The notes under the pieces: model-generated | The model's database searches: none | The model's input: only the letters and a program-made list of their open reading frames with translations | Told to the model about the DNA's origin: nothing | Assembly (NCBI RefSeq): GCF_021462225.1 | Contig: NC_061817.1 | Coordinates: forward strand, 12,825,204-12,889,203 | Source of the DNA: Girardinichthys multiradiatus | Taxonomy: Eukaryota; Chordata; Actinopteri; Cyprinodontiformes; Goodeidae | Length of the DNA: 64,000 nucleotides | Reading direction: 5' to 3' | Part shown: one piece after another, positions 59,132 through 64,000 of the stretch | Layout of the letters: each line of letters starts with the position of its first letter | How positions within the stretch are numbered: position 1 is the first letter of the stretch | Position numbers and translations under genes: made by a program

Positions 59132-60930
59132 TGTTGGGGGTTATGATTGATTGATTAATCTTGATCAATAATTATAATTACAATCCTCATTTATGAATCG
59201 AGACCAGAGATGTTTCTGGTGTTGCAATTGCGGCTCAACGCCTTTGACAATTACAACCGTTGAATACTCCGTAATAATTAATAACTACTGCTGGAGATGT
59301 CACTGTTTAATCGACCGTTTCTGCCGAAACGTGTGGAACTTTACCTTATCTCGACTGACGAATCACTTTTTGCACACAATGAACACAAAACGCTCTCTCT
59401 TTATCTATGTGAATATTTATTAATCTTCACCTACTTAACATGCAAAGTTCTACAAACACAGGGGTAACACATCTAACTAAGCAAAATTCAACAAATGGCA
59501 GTGGGTATGTATTGAATCAACCAGCAGTTTATGGCAAAAACAGAAGAAGAAATGAGAATATGAAAAGGGGCGTGGTGGCAAGTGGGGGGGGGGTGTTGGA
59601 GCGCAGCTTCGACTGTACTCAGTGATGTCCGATCATAAAACTTCCCCCCAACTCCTGAGCACAAAGGATTCTAACTTTTGGCGGCAAGCTAGCACAGTGA
59701 GATTGAAGACAAAGGAAAATGGTAAAATTCACCACGAGTTTATTTTAACAGTCCAGTCTTACCGCGCACCTGCGTTGACTCTCAGATGGTGAAACACACA
59801 CAAAGCTAGGAACACAGCTGCTCCAGACATCAACACATCAAGGTTTCAATAACAAAGTTACATGCACATATCATTCAGAGCACATGAGATCCTAACTAGC
59901 GATTCTGATCGCTCTACAACCTCTGACCCTGCCCAGGCTTTCTAATAAAGAAATAAAAATAAGGATAGTTTTTACTCGTTGTCGGCTCTCCTCTGAGCGG
60001 GGTCAAGCAAACAAGGGGGAGTTGGTTAACTGCGCGTCCACAGTTACCTTCAGGGAAAACTGTCAGACGTCGTCCTCCGGCTTCTTTGGTGGAAAGGAAG
60101 AATATGATCTGACCATCAAAAGTCGACTTGAGATGAAACACGGTGGCAGTTCAACTCCTCGAAACTCGGTGTTCTTAGTTACGTGTTAAGCTCACTGTCT
60201 GTCCTGGATACAAAATGGCCGAAAGCATCAGGAGGCCTGGTGTCTGTGCAAGTAGTCCAATATTCAGCAACAAGTGGTCCAACAAATGTGAGGGGCTGTG
60301 GAACCACTAGGAAAAGTTTGTGTGTGTCTGTTGGTTTGCGATGAAAAAAAAAAAAAAATCAGACAGAATCCAGGAATTGTAGAGCTCTGACTTTTTTTTT
60401 TTTATGCCATTCTTCAAACATTTCATTCCAGTTCACAGCATCACATACATTCCAACCACAGGAGGGAGAACAACCCCACTGATCTAACACACCTGGTGTT
60501 TAAAGCATTGGCTCCTACCTGGACTAATTAAGGGGTGGAGTCAACCTTTACATTTCCAGATAGAAAAACATTTGTACTAAACTATATTCCTACAAAGATA
60601 TTTACATAATTACAAATAACAACTTCAAAACTAAAACAAAAACAATCTGGGCCCAATCAAAATCCAGAAAACATCTCCCCTCTCTCTCAAACAATGGATT
60701 TTCCCATTGAGGCTGATTGAAAACACCAGGTCCTTGTCAGCACTGCTCATGGGCACACTTCCATGGCAACACAAGACCAGGTGACTTCAAAGAGAAGAGG
60801 GAATGATTAAAACAAAATATTAAATAAAGCAAATAACTTCCTCCCAACAAAGCAATACATTTACCAACTAAATAAGAATATTGGAAGTACAAAAAACAGC
60901 ACCTGTTAGGGAGGGGGTAAATCCCTCACA
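59132..60930 (-). repeat. Probable 3' LTR of the gypsy-type element
   Basis: Starts TGTGAGGG at 60930 immediately after the polypurine tract and, by inference, ends CCCCCAACA at 59132. AATAAA occurs near 59739 and 59418 in minus orientation. With ~1.8 kb and only one LTR visible, the length is inferred, and a second element inside it is possible. Confidence 0.45.
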
Positions 60931-60943
60931 CTTCCCTCCCCTT
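60931..60943 (-). other. Polypurine tract
   Basis: Minus strand AAGGGGAGGGAAG immediately upstream of TGTGAGGG. In LTR elements this primes plus-strand DNA synthesis and marks the 3' LTR start. Confidence 0.75.
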
Positions 60944-61277
60944 CAGGAGACTCGCTGCGGTTCACAGCGAGACAAAATGTCTGCGGAACTTCACGATAAG
61001 CAAACAGAAGATAGGGTAACCACTTATCCCAGTCTTTGCCATTGACAGAAATAAACTTCTTCAACATACTCCTTATGTCCTGTTGTACCTCTCCATCAGC
61101 CCATCAGTCTGTGGATGGTAGGGGGTGGTCCGAATACCCTTTATGACCAACAATCTGTAGACCTGCTTAAGATTGTTTGACAAAAAGTTAGTACCTTGGT
61201 CAGTAAGTACTTCTGATGGATTCCCCACCCTAGAGAACAACTGGAGTAAAGCATAAGCTATCTGTTTAGCTGTTATA

Positions 61278-62845
61278 CAGGTCCTTCTCAAAAAATTAGC
61301 ATATTGTGATAAAGTTCATTATTTTCTATAATGTAATGATGAAAATTTAACATTCATATATTTTAGATTCATTGCACACTAACTGAAATATTTCAGGTCT
61401 TTTATTGTCTTAATACGGATGATTTTGGCATACAGCTCATGAAAACCCAAAATTCCTATCTCACAAAATTAGCATATTTCATCCGACCAATAAAAGAAAA
61501 GTGTTTTTAATACAAAAAACGTCAACCTTCAAATAATCATGTACAGTTATGCACTCAATACTTGGTCGGGAAACCTTTTGCAGAAATTACTGCTTCAATG
61601 CAGCGTGGCATGGAGGCAATCAGCCTGTGGCACTGCTGAGGTCTTATGGAGGCCCAGGATGCTTCGATAGCGGCCTTTAGCTCATCCAGAGTGTTGGGTC
61701 TTGAGTCTCTCAATGTTCTCTTCACAATATCCCACAGATTCTCTATGGGGTTCAGGTCAGGAGAGTTGGCAGGCCAATTGAGCACAGTGATACCATGGTC
61801 AGTAAACCATTTACCAGTGGTTTTGGCACTGTGAGCAGGTGCCAGGTCGTGCTGAAAAATGAAATCTTCATCTCCATAAAGCTTTTCAGCAGATGGAAGC
61901 ATGAAGTGCTCCAAAATCTCCTGATAGCTAGCTGCATTGACCCTGCCCTTGATAAAACACAGTGGACCAACACCAGCAGCTGACACGGCACCCCAGACCA
62001 TCACTGACTGTGGGTACTTGACACTGGACTTCTGGCATTTTGGCATTTCCTTCTCCCCAGTCTTCCTCCAGACTCTGGCACCTTGATTTCCAAATGACAT
62101 GCAGAATTTGCTTTCATCCGAAAAAAGTACTTTGGACGACTGAGCAACAGTCCAGTGCTGCTTCTCTGTAGCCCAGGTCTGGGGAATGCGGCACCTGTAG
62201 CCCATTTCCTGCACACGCCTGTGCACGGTGGTTCTGGATGTTTCTACTCCAGACTCAGTCCACTGCTTCCGCAGGTCCCCCAAGGTCTGGAATCGGCCCT
62301 TCTCCACAATCTTCCTCAGGGTCCGGTCACCTCTTCTCGTTGTGCAGCGTTTTCTGCCACACTTTTTCCTTCCCACAGACTTCCCACTGAGGTGCCTTGA
62401 TACAGCACTCTGGGAACAGCCTATTCGTTCAGAAATTTCTTTCTGTGTCTTACCCTCTTGCTTGAGGGTGTCAATAGTGGCCTTCTGGACAGCAGTCAGG
62501 TCGGCAGTCTTACCCATGATTGGGGTTTTGAGTGATGAACCAGGCTGGGAGTTTTAAAGGTCTCAGGAATCTTTTGCAGGTGTTTAGAGTTAACTCGTTG
62601 ATTCAGATGATTAGGTTCATAGCTCGTTTAGAGACCCTTTTAATGATATGCTAATTTTGTGAGATAGGAATTTTGGGTTTTCATGAGCTGTATGCCAAAA
62701 TCATCCGTATTAAGACAATAAAAGACCTGAAATATTTCAGTTAGTGTGCAATGAATCTAAAATATATGAATGTTAAATTTTCATTATGACATTATGGAAA
62801 ATAATGAACTTTATCACAATATGCTAATATTTTGAGAAGGACCTG
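61278..62845 (-). mobile_element. Tc1-like element, family A copy 5, inside integrase gene
   Basis: TA at 61276-61277 and 62846-62847; 1568 bp with ~205-bp inverted repeats and the 42-bp deletion. It sits between the first and second catalytic Asp of the gypsy-type integrase, so it arrived after that element. Confidence 0.96.
61555..62517 (-). CDS. Tc1-like transposase, 320 aa, open, DDE triad intact
   Basis: Uninterrupted 320-codon frame from MGKTADL (62517). Helix-turn-helix region residues 1-110; the linker lacks 14 residues; catalytic residues FSDESKF (D134), QHDLAPAHS (D224) and SPDLNPIE (E259) are all present. Of the five family copies this is the only one with an open frame and a complete triad. 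Private changes visible are Trp to Ser in AQSSKVLF, just before the first Asp, and Arg to Cys in MPRCIEA near the C-terminus. Whether the shortened protein works depends on the linker; the family normally keeps KPLL...RL..A there. Confidence 0.93.
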   Translation of the reverse strand: MGKTADLTAVQKATIDTLKQEGKTQKEISERIGCSQSAVSRHLSGKSVGRKKCGRKRCTTRRGDRTLRKIVEKGRFQTLGDLRKQWTESGVETSRTTVHRRVQEMGYRCRIPQTWATEKQHWTVAQSSKVLFSDESKFCMSFGNQGARVWRKTGEKEMPKCQKSSVKYPQSVMVWGAVSAAGVGPLCFIKGRVNAASYQEILEHFMLPSAEKLYGDEDFIFQHDLAPAHSAKTTGKWFTDHGITVLNWPANSPDLNPIENLWDIVKRTLRDSRPNTLDELKAAIEASWASIRPQQCHRLIASMPRCIEAVISAKGFPTKY

Positions 62846-64000
62846 TATCTCCAAGGGGAAAAGCCTCTGGATAGCGCGTGCTATAGTCGCATACCACCAG
62901 GATAAATCGATTTCCTGCCTGGGTCCGTTCAAGTGGTCCCACAATGTCCGTACCTATTCTGCTGAAAGGAACATCAATAATAGGTAAGGACTGCAGTGGA
63001 TATTTTGGGACATTTTTCCTCCTGACAACTGACACACTGAACATGAATTGCAGTACTCTTTTATTTGATTATAAAGACCTGGCCAATAAAACATGGCATA
63101 AATCCTATCATAGGTCTTTTTAAAACCCAAATGCCCTGCCCATGGAGCACCATTACCCAAATTTAGCACTTGATCCCTTAGACTTTGTGGAACCACCAGT
63201 TTTTCTGAACCTGGTTTCCCCCCCATGAAGATAAAGCAACCCATCCCTAAGGATATTATCACCCCCATCAGGCTGTTTACCCACTTCTCCATCAGTGATA
63301 GAAATTGCTTGATCATAAAGACCCTTCAGTGATTCATCAGACTGTTGTAATCTCTGGAAGTCAACTTGTGAACCCACAATGTCCCCCTCAAGATCCGGCA
63401 ATCCCAATGATGTTTGCCTAACTGTGCCTGCCATTTTCTGAAGCCTTCTTTGTTGTTTACTTTTCCTCACTTTAACCACACTCTCAAAAGGAAGATTAAC
63501 ATTAAAGGGCAGTTCTTGCAGAAGATTTAGTTCATCAGTAGTCTCAAAGTTTATTTGCTGGCCTTCCTCCACAGCCTCAGGTGCAGGTTCAGAATCCTCC
63601 TCCCTAGCCAATTGTTTAGCTTGTGTTTGTGATCTGGTTACAACATACATTGACTTACAAGCCTGGATCAGTTCTGGTAAGACTGGAATATCCTGACCCA
63701 AAATAACTTTATATGCAAGACCTTCCACCACACCAACACTTAAAAGATAAGTTTGGTTTGCCACCTCTAGATACACTGCAGCAGTGGGGTAAGTTTTGTG
63801 ATCACCATGCACACATAAAATATCAAGGCCTGGGCCCCCTAAGTAGCATTCCTTTCTCAAAATAGAAGGATGGACTAAAGTCTGTACACTTCCTGTATCC
63901 AAAAGAGCAATGGATGGCTTTCCATTTACTCTAACCTCCATGACTTGTTTCTTACCTTCAAATTTGTTTTCGGCAAACCCTGGCCTTGGTACAGTGCAAA

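Larger units (their letters stand above)
59132..64000 (-). mobile_element. Ty3/gypsy element, Gmr1-like order, runs off window
   Basis: Pol reads protease then integrase with no RT between, the order of Gmr1-like elements of fishes and other deuterostomes. A polypurine tract lies at 60931-60943, and directly after it TGTGAGGG marks the start of the 3' LTR (60930). The outer end is probably at 59132 (LTR end CCCCCAACA in minus orientation), where LINE sequence stops; taatg (59127-59131) would be the target duplication. The gag gene and 5' LTR lie beyond 64000. RT/RNase H is missing between integrase and the polypurine tract. Confidence 0.7.
60980..64000 (-). pseudogene. gypsy-type pol: protease and integrase, broken
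   Basis: 63153-63941, open to the window edge, encodes an aspartic protease (ALLDTGS near residues 13-19) and a linker with VVTRSQTQAK. A one-base gain in a C7 run (63218-63224) shifts into the integrase zinc-binding domain (GHLGFKKTYDRI...CNSCSVC), where the first His of HHCC appears to be Asn. A one-base loss in a T5 run (63013-63017) shifts again into the catalytic core (GTDIVGPL, first Asp; STRYPEAFPL). Tc1 copy 5 then interrupts. The core resumes at 61275: LTDQGTNF (second Asp) and DGLMERYN (Glu), 35 residues apart. After another disruption FISVNGKDW and LFAYREVPQ follow, and the frame then runs into the polypurine tract with no RT. Not functional as it stands. Confidence 0.82.

Overview
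This 64 kb window looks like transposon-rich intergenic or intronic DNA from a ray-finned (teleost) fish. The sequence is AT-rich and vertebrate-like. It holds several fish-typical repeats: Tc1-like transposons, a Rex1/L2-group LINE, RTE-clade LINEs, a PIF/Harbinger element, a tRNA-headed SINE, solo LTRs and a Ty3/gypsy element with an unusual pol order. I found no host protein gene, rRNA, tRNA gene or CRISPR array that I can support. Within teleosts the repeat set would suit a percomorph, but the species cannot be fixed from this alone.

Layout, left to right. 0-8.2 kb: a LINE 3' end (1.7-2.4 kb), a solo LTR with a 5-bp target duplication (4.49-5.23 kb) and a 5'-truncated Rex1-like LINE whose reverse transcriptase frame is still open (5.8-8.2 kb). 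8.4-11.4 kb: a SINE, then a Tc1-like element with very long inverted repeats beside a hAT-like terminus. 11.4-18.2 kb: mostly unique-looking DNA with one Tc1 fossil. 18.2-22 kb: a GC-rich repeat split by a solo LTR and a Tc1 copy. 22.9-30 kb: a Tc1 relic, a Tc1 copy, and a three-level nest (Tc1 fossil containing a hAT-like element containing a solo LTR). 30.7-34.3 kb: a Harbinger element with Myb-like and transposase genes tail to tail, hit by an RTE LINE. 34.5-39.7 kb: a Tc1 copy and an apparently intact DD36E-type Tc1/mariner element. 41.7-47 kb: a LINE split by a nearly full-span but internally deleted RTE LINE. 47.5-53 kb: a solo LTR with a CRE plus TATA promoter signature, another Tc1 copy and a second Tc1-type element next to it. 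54.8-64 kb: an old LINE interrupted by a solo LTR, by a TIR element that itself carries a LINE fragment with a long palindrome, and finally by a gypsy-type retroelement whose integrase is split by a fifth Tc1 copy.

The dominant theme is one Tc1 family present five times, always with intact ends and flanking TA. It comes in two forms: full-length (334 codons, two copies) and a 42-bp in-frame deletion form (320 codons, three copies). Only the copy at 61.3-62.8 kb keeps both an open frame and the full DDE triad, and it lacks the linker segment. The element at 38.4-39.7 kb is the only one that looks fully intact. Nothing here forms an operon or host pathway; the 'neighbours' are insertion targets for one another, and the nesting gives a relative chronology.
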